29,148 nt of DNA from an uncultured Oscillospiraceae bacterium (GCA_944385775.1 CALWYM010000078.1:1-29148), one strand, 5' to 3'; shown: positions 15,939 through 24,218, counted from the first letter of the stretch. The notes: generated from the letters alone by a model not told the origin. Made by a program: numbers and translations.

Positions 15939-16553
15939 TTGGAGCGTTCTAACGATATTGTAAGGCTTTGCGGAACACTGGCGGAAGAGCCGAAATGGTC
16001 CCACGAGGGCAGGGACGGCTCGTACTACAAATTTCCCATGGAGGTGGTACGCCTTTCAGGCACGGCGGACACACTGAACATATTGGTAAGCAGAAAGATG
16101 ATGGAGAGAACGGAGCTTAAAACAGGAAGCAGGATAATAGTTACAGGTGAGCTGCGCTCCTTTAACAACAGAAGCGGCGACGGTCCCAGGCTTGTGCTTA
16201 CCGTTTTGGCAAGGACCATAGAGTTTACTGAGGACCGGGACGAAAACAGCGTTTTTCTTTCCGGGACCATATGCAAAAAGCCCAATTTCCGTGAGACGCC
16301 AATGGGCAGGAAAATCTGTGATATTATGCTGGCTGTAAATCGCAGGTATGGCAGAAGCGATTATATACCGATAATAATATGGGGAGCTCAGGCGGAAATG
16401 GCAAGCAGCTGGCAGGTTGGCGATAAAATAGACATCTGGGGCAGAATGCAGAGCAGAAGCTATATAAAATCGCTGCCCGAGGGTGTTTTGGAAAAGACAG
16501 CTTACGAGGTTTCGGCGGCGGAGGTTGTAAAGCGCACAGAGGGCGACAGGTAG
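15939..16553 (+). CDS. Single-stranded DNA-binding protein-like, two OB folds
   Basis: 204 residues. Two tandem SSB-type OB folds are visible. The first (about 5-100) has IVRLCGTLAEEPKWSHEGRD and GSRIIVTGELRSFNN. The second (about 105-195) has NSVFLSGTICKKPNFRETPM, then DIMLAVNRRYGRSDYIPIII and GDKIDIWGRMQSRSYIK, very like canonical SSB. The acidic C-terminal tail of a housekeeping SSB is missing; the protein ends VVKRTEGDR. It is therefore probably an accessory paralogue, as is common in Clostridia, and not the replication SSB. The start is TTG at 15939, supported by TGAGGAG eight bases ahead; no better start exists upstream. The neighbourhood (recD2, comF) fits DNA repair or uptake. Confidence 0.85.
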   Translation: MERSNDIVRLCGTLAEEPKWSHEGRDGSYYKFPMEVVRLSGTADTLNILVSRKMMERTELKTGSRIIVTGELRSFNNRSGDGPRLVLTVLARTIEFTEDRDENSVFLSGTICKKPNFRETPMGRKICDIMLAVNRRYGRSDYIPIIIWGAQAEMASSWQVGDKIDIWGRMQSRSYIKSLPEGVLEKTAYEVSAAEVVKRTEGDR

Positions 16554-16582
16554 TTTACAAAGGCTTTGGGTTGTGATAAAAT
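16554..16582 (+). promoter_or_regulatory. Sigma-A promoter of the small membrane protein-recD2-comF-mreB run
   Basis: TTTACA (16554-16559), spacer exactly 17, TAAAAT (16577-16582), with an extended TGA just before the -10. It starts at the base after the ssb stop codon. Confidence 0.7.
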
Positions 16583-16645
16583 AATCTACTAATATAGGCA
16601 CATTTTGCGCTCGTGACCATAATATGGGTCAAGGAGTGTGATTTA

Positions 16646-16981
16646 ATGGAGCTTTTAGGTCAGGTGATTTTGGCTTTTTCGGTATCCTTTGCCACAATAG
16701 TGCTGGTGTACGCCATTTCCGGGCGGATAATGTCACCGGGAAAGGGCGGGGGCGGAAGCTTTGTCGCCGTCATACGCACCGGAGGACAGTGTGAGGAGCT
16801 TGAAAGCGAGATCCGCAGTATTATGTGGATAATGGAGGACCAGGGAATATACATACCCATTATTATACTTGCCGAGGATATGACGGAGGAGGGGCAGGAC
16901 CTTTGCCTCCGCCTTGGCGAGATGTGCGGAGGGACGGTATGCGGCTATGACGGGTTGCAGGATGTCCTTTCCCGGTTTTAG
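16646..16981 (+). CDS. Small single-pass membrane protein of unknown function
   Basis: 111 residues that I do not recognise. An N-terminal membrane helix (about 4-26, GQVILAFSVSFATIVLVYAI) is followed by a Gly-rich linker (SPGKGGGGSF). A soluble alpha/beta-looking domain follows (VAVIRTGGQCEELESEIRSI, YIPIIILAEDMTEEGQDLCL, GTVCGYDGLQDVLSRF). The alternation of IIIL strands and acidic helices gives a small Rossmann-like impression, but no motif decides it. ATG 16646 has AAGGAG nine bases ahead; a longer reading from GTG 16613 has no such site. It ends 20 bases before recD2 and shares its promoter. Confidence 0.75.
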   Translation: MELLGQVILAFSVSFATIVLVYAISGRIMSPGKGGGGSFVAVIRTGGQCEELESEIRSIMWIMEDQGIYIPIIILAEDMTEEGQDLCLRLGEMCGGTVCGYDGLQDVLSRF

Positions 16982-17001
16982 AAGGGGATAGGGAGGTACA
17001 G

Positions 17002-19266
17002 ATGGATAAAAAACAGCCGGATACAGTTATAAGCGGAACGGTGCAGTCTGTGGTTTTCCAGAATGAGGAGAACGGCTACACCGTTCTCCGGCTGCGTTCT
17101 GACGGAAAGCTTGTCACCGCGGTGGGCTATATACCGGGTATTACAGTGGGAGAGGGGCTTACTCTTACCGGAAGCTGGACAAGCCACCCCTCCTACGGTG
17201 ACCAGTTTAAGGCTGAGATGGCTGAGAGAAGCCTTCCCCGGGAGGCTGACAATATTTATGCGTATCTGGCATCCGGAGTTATAAAAGGTATCGGGGCGAG
17301 GACTGCTGCTCTTATAGTGCAGGAATTTGGCTCAAGGGCTCTGGAGGTTATTGAGGAAACTCCGGAGGAGCTTACGAAGATAAAGGGGATTACCGAAAAG
17401 CGGGCAATGGAGATAGGACAGCTCTTTCAAAAGCAGGAGGGGCTTCGCCGACTTATGGATTTTCTTGTGCGCTACGGTGTGAAGCCGGCGGCTGCCGCTC
17501 GGCTTTACCGTATATACGGCGAGGACGCAAGAGATGAGATTACAAGAAACCCCTATCTTCTATGCGACGATTATTACGGACTGGACTTTTTTGAGGCTGA
17601 TAATCTGGCAATACAGCTGGGCTTTGACGCTGATTCTCCCGAGCGTGTTGAGGCGGCGGTACTTTTTGAGCTCAGGCACAACGAGGGAAACGGTCACGTT
17701 TTCTTGCCGAGGGACAAGCTTGCCCTTGCCACAAGTCAGCTTATTTCTGTAAGTTCTGACCGTGCCAAGGAGGCAATAGCCGATCTTGCTGACGGCGGGT
17801 ATATTGTCTCCCAGACTGTTGCCGGGGTAGACGCCTGTTATCGTGAGGATATGTTCAGGGACGAGAGCTATGTGGCTGAAAGGCTTCTTCAAATGGCCGG
17901 AATGCTCCGCGGCACTGTAATGGGGCTTGAGCGTAAGGTGGACAGGGCGGAAGAGCGCTCCGGGGTTAAATTCGCCAAAACTCAGAGAATGGCGATCGAA
18001 ACTGCGGGAAACGCCGGGGTAATGGTGCTTACCGGCGGACCGGGTACCGGAAAGACCACAACGGTAAAGGGAATTTTGGAGCTTTACGACGAGCTGGGCT
18101 ACAATACCCTTTTAACCGCCCCAACAGGTAGGGCGGCAAAGCGGCTTAGCGAGCTTACGGGCAGGGACGCACAGACTGTTCATAGGCTTCTTGGCGCAGG
18201 GGCGCCGGACAGCAGAGTGGAGGGCAGAGCGTTTCAGCGGTGTGCCTCTGATCCGCTGAAGTGTGACGCGGTTATTTTGGACGAGACCAGCATGATGGAT
18301 ATTTCCCTTATGGCGGCTCTGCTGGACGCCATGCCGCCTAAGGCCAAGCTTATTATGGTGGGGGACGCAGACCAGCTTCCCAGCGTGGGACCGGGAAATG
18401 TATTTGCGGACTGCATACGAAGCGGCTCCATACCTGTTGTGAGACTTAACCGTATTTTCCGACAGGCACAGGAGAGCGCCATCATAAGAAACGCCCACAG
18501 CATAAACGAGGGTGTTGTACCGGTACTGAAAAACAGCGGCGGCGATTTTTACTTTCTCCAGAGACTGGAGCCGGACAGAATCGCGGATACCGTTGTGGGG
18601 CTTGTGGCGGAAAGACTGCCGAAAAAGATGGGTATTCCCACGGCGGATATACAGGTCCTCAGTCCATCAAGAAAGACGGAGGCCGGAACAAACGAGCTTA
18701 ACATTAAAATTCAGGCGGCTTGTAACCCGGCGGCAGAGGGCAAAAAGGAAAAGCGCCTTGAACGGTTCACCCTCAGAGTGGGGGACCGGGTCATGCAGAC
18801 AAAAAACAATTACGATCTTGTGTGGGAAAAATATCCCGATGGCTTTGGCACTGAAGACGATATAATGGAAACTTCTGAGAGCGGAGCGGGAATATATAAC
18901 GGCGATGTTGGCTATATTGAGGATATAGATGAGCGTGAGGAAACGGTTACCATACGGTTTGAGGACAAGGTTACCAAATATCCCTTTGAGATGCTGGGCG
19001 ATCTGGAGCTGGCATATGCCATGACGGTGCACAAAAGTCAGGGCAGCGAGTACAGGGCGGTGGTGCTGTCAATACCGAAGGGTGTTGCCATGCTCAAGAC
19101 AAGAAGCGTATTGTACACTGCCGTTACCAGAGCCAGAGAGCTTCTTATAATAGTTGGAAGCGGCGACGATATTCGGGCAATGGTAAATAACGACAGAAGG
19201 CAGCGCCGGTTTTCCGGGCTGAGAGCAAGGCTTGCCGGAGAAGTTGGGAATGATGAGGAGAAATGA
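17002..19266 (+). CDS. recD2: ATP-dependent RecD-like DNA helicase RecD2
   Basis: 754 residues, normal for RecD2 (YrrC-like). This is a superfamily 1B 5'-3' helicase acting in recombination and replication-fork repair without RecBC. The N-terminus has an OB-like segment (SGTVQSVVFQNEENGYTVLR) and helix-hairpin-helix repeats (ASGVIKGIGARTAALIVQEF, LTKIKGITEKRAMEIG). Walker A is TGGPGTGKTTT with Lys351. Walker B is VILDETSMMD (about 423-432). Motifs PTGRAAKRL, GDADQLPSVGPG and LNRIFRQ follow. The C-terminal UvrD_C_2 block is LAYAMTVHKSQGSEYRAVVL (about 670-690). GGGAGG precedes the ATG. Its stop overlaps the comF start. Confidence 0.96.
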   Translation: MDKKQPDTVISGTVQSVVFQNEENGYTVLRLRSDGKLVTAVGYIPGITVGEGLTLTGSWTSHPSYGDQFKAEMAERSLPREADNIYAYLASGVIKGIGARTAALIVQEFGSRALEVIEETPEELTKIKGITEKRAMEIGQLFQKQEGLRRLMDFLVRYGVKPAAAARLYRIYGEDARDEITRNPYLLCDDYYGLDFFEADNLAIQLGFDADSPERVEAAVLFELRHNEGNGHVFLPRDKLALATSQLISVSSDRAKEAIADLADGGYIVSQTVAGVDACYREDMFRDESYVAERLLQMAGMLRGTVMGLERKVDRAEERSGVKFAKTQRMAIETAGNAGVMVLTGGPGTGKTTTVKGILELYDELGYNTLLTAPTGRAAKRLSELTGRDAQTVHRLLGAGAPDSRVEGRAFQRCASDPLKCDAVILDETSMMDISLMAALLDAMPPKAKLIMVGDADQLPSVGPGNVFADCIRSGSIPVVRLNRIFRQAQESAIIRNAHSINEGVVPVLKNSGGDFYFLQRLEPDRIADTVVGLVAERLPKKMGIPTADIQVLSPSRKTEAGTNELNIKIQAACNPAAEGKKEKRLERFTLRVGDRVMQTKNNYDLVWEKYPDGFGTEDDIMETSESGAGIYNGDVGYIEDIDEREETVTIRFEDKVTKYPFEMLGDLELAYAMTVHKSQGSEYRAVVLSIPKGVAMLKTRSVLYTAVTRARELLIIVGSGDDIRAMVNNDRRQRRFSGLRARLAGEVGNDEEK

Positions 19267-19925
19267 GGCTGTTTTGTAAAGTCCGCGATTTAATCTTTGT
19301 ACCCAAGTGTATTTACTGCAAAAGGATAATTGACGGCGGCTACTGCTGCTCAAAGTGTATGGACGCTCTGCCGTATGTGACGGCGCCGCTTAAGGGCGGC
19401 GAGTTTTATGACAAATGCGCTTGCGCCCTTTACTACCGCGAACCGGCAAGAAGTGCCATGCTTCGGTATAAGTTCGGCGGCAAGGGAGCGTACAGCAATG
19501 AATTTTCAAGGCTTCTCTACGGAGCAATACTCCGTGATCTGGACGGGGATTTTGACGCTGTCACATGGGTGCCAATATCCGCAGCGAGGCTTTTTAAGCG
19601 CGGTTATGACCAGTCGGAGCTTATCGCCAAAAGGACGGCGGAGCTTCTGGGAAAGCCATGTCTTAGGCTTCTTGTAAAGAGAAGAAATAATAAAACTCAG
19701 TCAAGCCTTAAGGGCGAAGCTGCCAGAAGGGCAAATGTAAACGGTGCTTTTAAAGCCGTAAAAACTGAGAAAATCCAGGGAAAAAGGATACTTTTAATTG
19801 ATGATACTGTGACTACGGGGGCGACACTTTCGGAGTGCGCCCGTATGCTGCTTATGGCAGGGGCGAAGGGTGTATCCTGCGCCGCTGTTTGCTCTGCTGT
19901 GAGAAAGGATAAAAAATCGGGGTAA
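19263..19925 (+). CDS. comF: ComF family protein (zinc ribbon plus phosphoribosyltransferase fold)
   Basis: 220 residues. ComF proteins are needed for uptake of transforming DNA in naturally competent species and are also widespread in non-competent ones. The N-terminal zinc ribbon has Cys16, Cys19, Cys28/29 and Cys32 (CIYCKRIIDGGYCCSKC). The C-terminal phosphoribosyltransferase-like domain has VPISAARLFKRGYDQSELIA, KTQSSLKGEAARRANV and the PRPP loop LLIDDTVTTGATL (Asp-Asp at 180-181). The ATG overlaps the recD2 stop as ATGA, with GAGGAG inside recD2, so translation is coupled. No other competence gene is present in the window. Confidence 0.92.
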   Translation: MRLFCKVRDLIFVPKCIYCKRIIDGGYCCSKCMDALPYVTAPLKGGEFYDKCACALYYREPARSAMLRYKFGGKGAYSNEFSRLLYGAILRDLDGDFDAVTWVPISAARLFKRGYDQSELIAKRTAELLGKPCLRLLVKRRNNKTQSSLKGEAARRANVNGAFKAVKTEKIQGKRILLIDDTVTTGATLSECARMLLMAGAKGVSCAAVCSAVRKDKKSG

Positions 19926-19949
19926 AACCCGTATTTGGGGGACTATAAA

Positions 19950-20975
19950 ATGATTTTTGGAAGGGATATTGGCATAGACCTGGGCACTGCTACGGTGGTG
20001 CTGGCCGCAAGGGGCAGGGGCATTATAACAAGAGAGCCTTCTGTGGTCGCCATGGACAGAAATACCGGCAGAGTGCTTAAGGTTGGTACTGCCGCAGAGA
20101 GAATGATGGGAAGAACGCCGGGGAATATTGCGGCGCTGCACCCGCTGAGCGGTGGTGTCATATGCGATATTGACATGACGGAGCGGCTTATGAGGGAGCT
20201 TATGAGAAAGGTGACGAATTTCAGCCTTGTAAAGCCCAGAGTCATTATCTCTGTCCCCTCCGGCATTACAGAGGTTGAGGAGCGGGCAGTAGTGGACGCC
20301 GGAATAAACGCAGGGGCAAGAAAGGTCTACCTTATGGAGGAGCCTGTGGCGGCGGCTTTGGGCGCCGGTCTTGACATATCCAAGGCTGAGGGAAATATGG
20401 TCGTGGATATTGGAGCCGGAACTACGGATATTGCGGTTGTAAGCCTTTCAGGCGTTGTGGAAAGTGAGTCCATCAAGTCCGCAGGAGACGAATTTGACGA
20501 GGCTGTCATTAAATATATAAGGAAAAAGCATAATCTGCTTATCGGAAAGACAACGGCTGAGGAACTTAAGAAAAGTATCGGCTGCGTTTTCCCAAAAAAC
20601 GAGGATATGGTGGTGGAGGTCAAGGGCAGGTGCCTTATGACGGGGCTTCCCAGAATGGTTTCCATAAGCTCCACCGAAATGATAGAGGCCTTTGACGATG
20701 TCAGCCAGAAGATTATCGAGGCAATACACCGGGTTCTGGAGGAGACGCCCCCGGAGCTTGTGGCGGATATTGCGGAAAACGGCATTGTCCTTACAGGAGG
20801 CGGAGCGCTGCTCTGGGGATTTGACAGGCTTATTGAGAGCAGTACCAGTATTAAGACAAGAATTGCCGACGACCCGGAAATGTGCGTTGCCTATGGCATA
20901 AACAAGTCCCTTGAGCTTATCGGAGAAATGCAGGAGGGACCGCTGAATTTGGCAAGGAGAAAGCAGCTTAAATAG
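19950..20975 (+). CDS. MreB/Mbl family actin-like cell shape protein
   Basis: 341 residues, the usual length. MreB-type proteins form membrane-associated filaments that direct lateral wall synthesis. Phosphate-1 motif is DIGIDLGTATVVL, phosphate-2 is VVDIGAGTTDIAVVSLSG, adenosine motif is IVLTGGGALLWGFDRLI, and SVPSGITEVEERAV is a family block. It stands without mreC or mreD, so it is more likely an Mbl or MreBH-type paralogue than the main mreBCD gene. I chose ATG 19950, which has GGGGGA ahead of it; an in-frame TTG at 19935 would overlap that site. It follows comF by 24 bases and probably ends the operon, although no terminator was seen. Confidence 0.92.
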   Translation: MIFGRDIGIDLGTATVVLAARGRGIITREPSVVAMDRNTGRVLKVGTAAERMMGRTPGNIAALHPLSGGVICDIDMTERLMRELMRKVTNFSLVKPRVIISVPSGITEVEERAVVDAGINAGARKVYLMEEPVAAALGAGLDISKAEGNMVVDIGAGTTDIAVVSLSGVVESESIKSAGDEFDEAVIKYIRKKHNLLIGKTTAEELKKSIGCVFPKNEDMVVEVKGRCLMTGLPRMVSISSTEMIEAFDDVSQKIIEAIHRVLEETPPELVADIAENGIVLTGGGALLWGFDRLIESSTSIKTRIADDPEMCVAYGINKSLELIGEMQEGPLNLARRKQLK

Positions 20976-20989
20976 ACTGGATATATTAC

Positions 20990-21018
20990 TTGCAAGATAG
21001 TACGCGTTGTGGTAATAT
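20990..21018 (+). promoter_or_regulatory. Sigma-A promoter of the lipoprotein gene
   Basis: TTGCAA (20990-20995), spacer exactly 17, TAATAT (21013-21018), with extended TGG ahead of the -10. It lies 48 bases before the ATG at 21066. Confidence 0.7.
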
Positions 21019-21065
21019 TAATGTACCCGGTATGTTAGGGAATTTTGTCTTTTTAGGAGGAAACA

Positions 21066-21755
21066 ATGAATAAAATAAAAAGGCTGGCTGCGATTTTTAT
21101 GGCGGTAGCCATGATTGCAGCGCTGGCAGGATGTTCCGGTGGAGGATACACTGCCGATGATGCGACCTCCCAGGTGCGCGGCAACCTTGACGAGATTTAT
21201 CTCGGAAAATTTGACCCCGACTATATGGAAAGCGTCGGAATTACCGAGGAAGAGGCTGAAAAGACTTATCTTGACGGTATGGACGTGGAGGCTGATTATT
21301 TTATCCGTTATTACGGTCTTGAAACTGTCAGCGATGAGCAGCGTCAGGAAATCATTGACCTTCATAAGGAGATTTATTCAAATGCAGATTATGAGGTCCA
21401 GCCGGCAGTTAAGCAGTCTGACGGTACCTTTGCTGTGAAAGTGGTTTTCCGCCCCCTGGATATTCACGTTCAGGTCGATGAGGAGTGGGACGATTTCCTA
21501 AATAATTTCTGGGCACAGTATGACAGCGTGGATGTGGATTCTATGACGGACGAGGATTATGCCGCCTTTGAGCAGCAGCTTTACAACGACTATACCGAGC
21601 AGGTTATCGACCTTGTAAGCTCCAAGTTGCCCACAATCGGATACGGCGATGAGACTTCAACCGTTATACAGATTGTCCAGGACGAAGACGGATATTACGT
21701 AATGGATCAGAACGGCTTTGGTCAGTTTGACGGACTTCTTATTACATATCCGTAA
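21066..21755 (+). CDS. Secreted lipoprotein of unknown function
   Basis: 229 residues. A type II signal peptide is clear: MNKIKRLAAIFMAVAMIA, then the lipobox LAGC with Cys23 as the lipidated residue. The mature part is strongly acidic and rich in Asp, Glu and Tyr (AQYDSVDVDSMTDEDYAAFE). It has no zinc, nucleotide or enzyme motif I recognise. It resembles DUF-type clostridial surface lipoproteins of similar length, but I cannot name one. AGGAGG precedes the ATG. It has its own promoter and a terminator, so it is probably monocistronic. Confidence 0.85.
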   Translation: MNKIKRLAAIFMAVAMIAALAGCSGGGYTADDATSQVRGNLDEIYLGKFDPDYMESVGITEEEAEKTYLDGMDVEADYFIRYYGLETVSDEQRQEIIDLHKEIYSNADYEVQPAVKQSDGTFAVKVVFRPLDIHVQVDEEWDDFLNNFWAQYDSVDVDSMTDEDYAAFEQQLYNDYTEQVIDLVSSKLPTIGYGDETSTVIQIVQDEDGYYVMDQNGFGQFDGLLITYP

Positions 21756-21793
21756 AGAAAATTACATATAAAGCAATTACAGGAAATTATAGG

Positions 21794-21826
21794 GAGCGTT
21801 CTGGATTTTTCAGGACGCTCTTTATT
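21794..21826 (+). terminator. Intrinsic terminator after the lipoprotein gene
   Basis: 10-bp stem GAGCGTTCTG / CAGGACGCTC (21794-21803 with 21811-21820, one G-U pair), loop GATTTTT, then TTTATT. Confidence 0.8.
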
Positions 21827-21848
21827 CGTGCTTTCGTGCTTTCGTGCA
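21825..21848 (+). repeat. Short tandem repeat, three 8-bp units
   Basis: TTCGTGCT, TTCGTGCT, TTCGTGCA in a row, immediately after the terminator. No function is apparent; the copy number may vary by slippage. Confidence 0.7.
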
Positions 21849-21914
21849 TTATCTCTTTGTTAAAATGTCTAATTAGATGTAAAATTCAAATTAAACCTTG
21901 TAGCCTTTGTTTAA

Positions 21915-21942
21915 TTACTTTTCTGAAAGTAAGGAGTATAAT
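21915..21942 (+). promoter_or_regulatory. MATE gene promoter with overlapping inverted repeat
   Basis: TATAAT (21937-21942) with TTACTT as a weak -35 (21915-21920) at 16-base spacing. A perfect 7-bp inverted repeat TTACTTT-TCTG-AAAGTAA (21915-21932) covers the -35 and spacer, the normal place for a repressor or activator site. Confidence 0.55.
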
Positions 21943-21977
21943 TAAGAGGAATACACTTAGAAAGAAAGGGCAGAATA

Positions 21978-23495
21978 ATGGCGAAAACAGAAAAAGAAAA
22001 AATAGTCAGAACGACTCTGGACGGTCTGGATTACGGTGACCCTAAAGAGTCTGAAGCTTTCGGGCGTGTAGGCAAACCGATTATGCCACCCGGAGTCACT
22101 TCTAAAATGCTCACCAGGGACATCCTGCTTATTGCCTGGCCGAGCCTTATTGAGCTGATCCTGACACAGCTCACAAGTATGGCAGACCAGATCATGGTAG
22201 GAAGACTTAACGGTATGGAGGGAGTTATGGCTCTTTCAGCTGTTGGACTTGCGACTCAGCCGAAATTCCTTCTTATGACGATGATCCAGTCTCTTAACGT
22301 TGGTACAACGGCTCTTGTCGCTCGCTTCAGAGGACAGATGAATCAGAGACTCGCGAACCAGACCTTTAAGCAGACCCTTATGCTCAACCTTATAATGAGT
22401 ATATTCTTTATGGTTGTGGGCGTTATTTTTTGCGAGGACCTTGTACGTTTCATGGGCGGCAAGGGCATAAGCGAGGAGACGCTTAAGCTTGGCGTTGAGT
22501 ATCTTGACATTCAGCTTTACGGCTTTGTTCCTCTGTGCCTGACCTTTACTATGACGGCAGCCCTCAGAGGTATCGGCGATACGCGTACGCCAATGCTGTA
22601 TAATACTATTTCAAATGTTATAAATCTTTTCTTTAACTACATCATGATCTATGGTCATTTTGGATTCCCCAAGCTTGGCGTTGCAGGTGCTTCAATAGCT
22701 ACTGTTATTGGTCAGACCGCGGCTTTCGTAGTGGCTCTCGTTGTTATTGTGAGCAAGAAGCGTTATGTTTACCTTGACTTTAAGGAGAAGTTCTATTTCG
22801 ATAAGCTTCTTATGGCAAACGTAATAAGCATCGGTATTCCGTCAATGGTGGAGCAGTGCTTCATGCGTCTCGGTGTCATTATATATACCCGTACCGTTAC
22901 CGGTCTTGGTGATACCATGTACGCAACTCACCAGGTCTGCATGAACGTACAGGCCATGAGCTTTATGATAGGTCAGGCCTTCGCTAACTCGACAACGACT
23001 CTTATGGGTCAGAGCCTTGGAAAACACAGGTACGATATGGCGGAAAATTATATGCGGCAGACGAACCGAATGGGTCTTATCGCGTCCATTATATTGGCTG
23101 CCGTACTTATGGGATTCAACAGACAGATTATAAGTCTGTATAATGATACTCCGGAAGTTATTGAGCTTGGCTCGGGAATACTGTTCCTTCTGGCGTTCAG
23201 CCAGCCCTTCCAGGCTAACCAGTTCATTACCTCCGGCGGACTCAGAGGCGCCGGCGACACACAGTATGCCGCTATTGTTACTGCTATAACGGTTCTTGGT
23301 GTAAGAAGCAGCCTTGGATATATTGCTGTTAATGTTCTGCACATGGGTCTCTGGGGTGCATGGTACGCTCTTATCGCTGACCAGCTCCTGCGTACTCTCC
23401 TTATGACAATACGTTACAGACAGGGTAAGTGGAAGCAGATTGCAGCAAACCGCTTTAAAGGTATTGATGAAAAGCACGCAGGTATAAAGGCGTAA
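21978..23495 (+). CDS. MATE family efflux transporter
   Basis: 505 residues with about 12 membrane helices. MATE proteins export drugs, metabolites or cell-wall precursors using a Na+ or H+ gradient. Family marks are LIAWPSLIELILTQLTSMAD followed by QIMVGRLNG, SLNVGTTALVARFRGQMN, ALRGIGDTRTPMLYN, GVAGASIATVIGQ, and in the second half QSLGKHRYDMAENYMRQTNR and SGGLRGAGDTQYA. An N-terminal cytoplasmic extension of about 45 residues is charged and precedes the first helix. AAAGGG precedes the ATG. It is monocistronic between its own promoter and a terminator. The substrate cannot be predicted, and no adjacent regulator gene is seen. Confidence 0.93.
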   Translation: MAKTEKEKIVRTTLDGLDYGDPKESEAFGRVGKPIMPPGVTSKMLTRDILLIAWPSLIELILTQLTSMADQIMVGRLNGMEGVMALSAVGLATQPKFLLMTMIQSLNVGTTALVARFRGQMNQRLANQTFKQTLMLNLIMSIFFMVVGVIFCEDLVRFMGGKGISEETLKLGVEYLDIQLYGFVPLCLTFTMTAALRGIGDTRTPMLYNTISNVINLFFNYIMIYGHFGFPKLGVAGASIATVIGQTAAFVVALVVIVSKKRYVYLDFKEKFYFDKLLMANVISIGIPSMVEQCFMRLGVIIYTRTVTGLGDTMYATHQVCMNVQAMSFMIGQAFANSTTTLMGQSLGKHRYDMAENYMRQTNRMGLIASIILAAVLMGFNRQIISLYNDTPEVIELGSGILFLLAFSQPFQANQFITSGGLRGAGDTQYAAIVTAITVLGVRSSLGYIAVNVLHMGLWGAWYALIADQLLRTLLMTIRYRQGKWKQIAANRFKGIDEKHAGIKA

Positions 23496-23501
23496 GCTTA
23501 G

Positions 23502-23537
23502 AAAATCCGCAGGGAATTTTCCCTGCGGATTTTTGGT
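23502..23537 (+). terminator. Intrinsic terminator after the MATE gene
   Basis: Perfect 13-bp stem AAAATCCGCAGGG / CCCTGCGGATTTT (23502-23514 with 23521-23533), loop AATTTT, T-rich tail. Confidence 0.88.
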
Positions 23538-23539
23538 TT

Positions 23540-23579
23540 CAAAAATGAAAACCGCCTGTCAGGACGACAGGCGGTTTTT
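23540..23579 (-). terminator. Intrinsic terminator after tRNA-Thr
   Basis: Perfect 13-bp stem AAAACCGCCTGTC / GACAGGCGGTTTT (23548-23560 with 23566-23578), loop AGGAC. On the minus strand a T-rich run follows, 9 bases beyond the tRNA 3' end. Back to back with the MATE terminator. Confidence 0.85.
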
Positions 23580-23587
23580 ATACTATC

Positions 23588-23663
23588 TGGAGCTGGTGGG
23601 GTGACTTGAACACCTGACCTGCTGATTACGAATCAGCTGCTCTACCGACTGAGCTACACCAGC
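23588..23663 (-). tRNA. tRNA-Thr (anticodon CGU), CCA encoded
   Basis: 76 bases on the minus strand. The acceptor stem is GCTGGTG / CACCAGC, discriminator T, then CCA. The D arm is GCTCAGTCGGTAGAGC. The anticodon arm is GCTGA-TTCGTAA-TCAGC, giving anticodon CGT (CGU), which reads the threonine codon ACG. The T arm has loop TTCAAGT and one A-C mismatch at the base of its stem. The cloverleaf was folded by hand. It has its own strong promoter. Confidence 0.95.
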
Positions 23664-23697
23664 AAAAAGTGAAAGAAAGCTCTCTCAAGCGTAAGAT

Positions 23698-23726
23698 ATT
23701 TTATCATAGCTTTATTTTAAAGTCAA
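23698..23726 (-). promoter_or_regulatory. Sigma-A promoter of tRNA-Thr
   Basis: On the minus strand, TTGACT (23721-23726), spacer exactly 17, TAAAAT (23698-23703) with extended TGA. The -35 lies inside the last codons of the phosphopantetheinyl transferase gene. Confidence 0.8.
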
Positions 23727-24218
23727 GGTGAAATTTGAGGGGAAACCACCCTGAGAGCATAGGGAAATAGCGTATTCGCCCATAATAAATGATTGTATGT
23801 TTCCGCAGGCAAGACTGTTAAAACGGCGAAGCTCGTCGGTAATTCCGGTACCCAGCATTTTAAAATAGGCTTCCTTCCTTGTCCATATACGGTAAAAGTC
23901 ACAGGGAGAAAGGACGGATGCGCGTTCCTCAGCCGTAAAGCATTTTTTTAAAACCAAAGGGCGGAGAGCTTCAATTTTCTGACAATCTATTCCGACAGGT
24001 GAAAAATCAACGGCTGCCGCCACCATATCCCTAGAGTGGGAGATGGAGAGAAATAGAGACCGGTGCGACGGGAAAAATGGCTGACCTGAGGGCTTTTTTT
24101 CTATTGTCACATCGCCTGATGGTATTCCCAGCACTTCCGAGGCGGCACTTCTTGCAAGTGCGTAGGCGGCAAGGTGAGGGTTTTGACCAGGCAATATTAA
24201 TTTGCAGTACGCCGTCAT
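23712..24218 (-). CDS. 4'-phosphopantetheinyl transferase, Sfp-like superfamily
   Basis: 168 residues. It transfers the phosphopantetheine arm of CoA to a serine of an acyl or peptidyl carrier protein. Visible motifs are KKPSGQPFF (41-49), SISHSRDMVAAAV (58-70), GIDCQKIE (76-83, Mg-binding Asp78) and WTRKEAYFKMLGTG (112-125, Glu116). Gln80 stands where Sfp has its second acidic residue (Glu109). The start ATG 24218 has a full AAAGGAGG site; a longer reading to 24317 would overlap the rpmA terminator and lacks a site. It lies behind that terminator with no promoter I can see. No carrier-protein gene is present nearby. Confidence 0.88.
   Translation of the reverse strand: MTAYCKLILPGQNPHLAAYALARSAASEVLGIPSGDVTIEKKPSGQPFFPSHRSLFLSISHSRDMVAAAVDFSPVGIDCQKIEALRPLVLKKCFTAEERASVLSPCDFYRIWTRKEAYFKMLGTGITDELRRFNSLACGNIQSFIMGEYAISLCSQGGFPSNFTLTLK

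Noticed and set aside
21868..21877. 10-bp palindrome TCTAATTAGA upstream of the MATE gene
   Set aside because: AT-rich palindromes of this size arise by chance in such sequence, and it lies about 40 bases upstream of the -35 box. The inverted repeat at 21915 is the better candidate.
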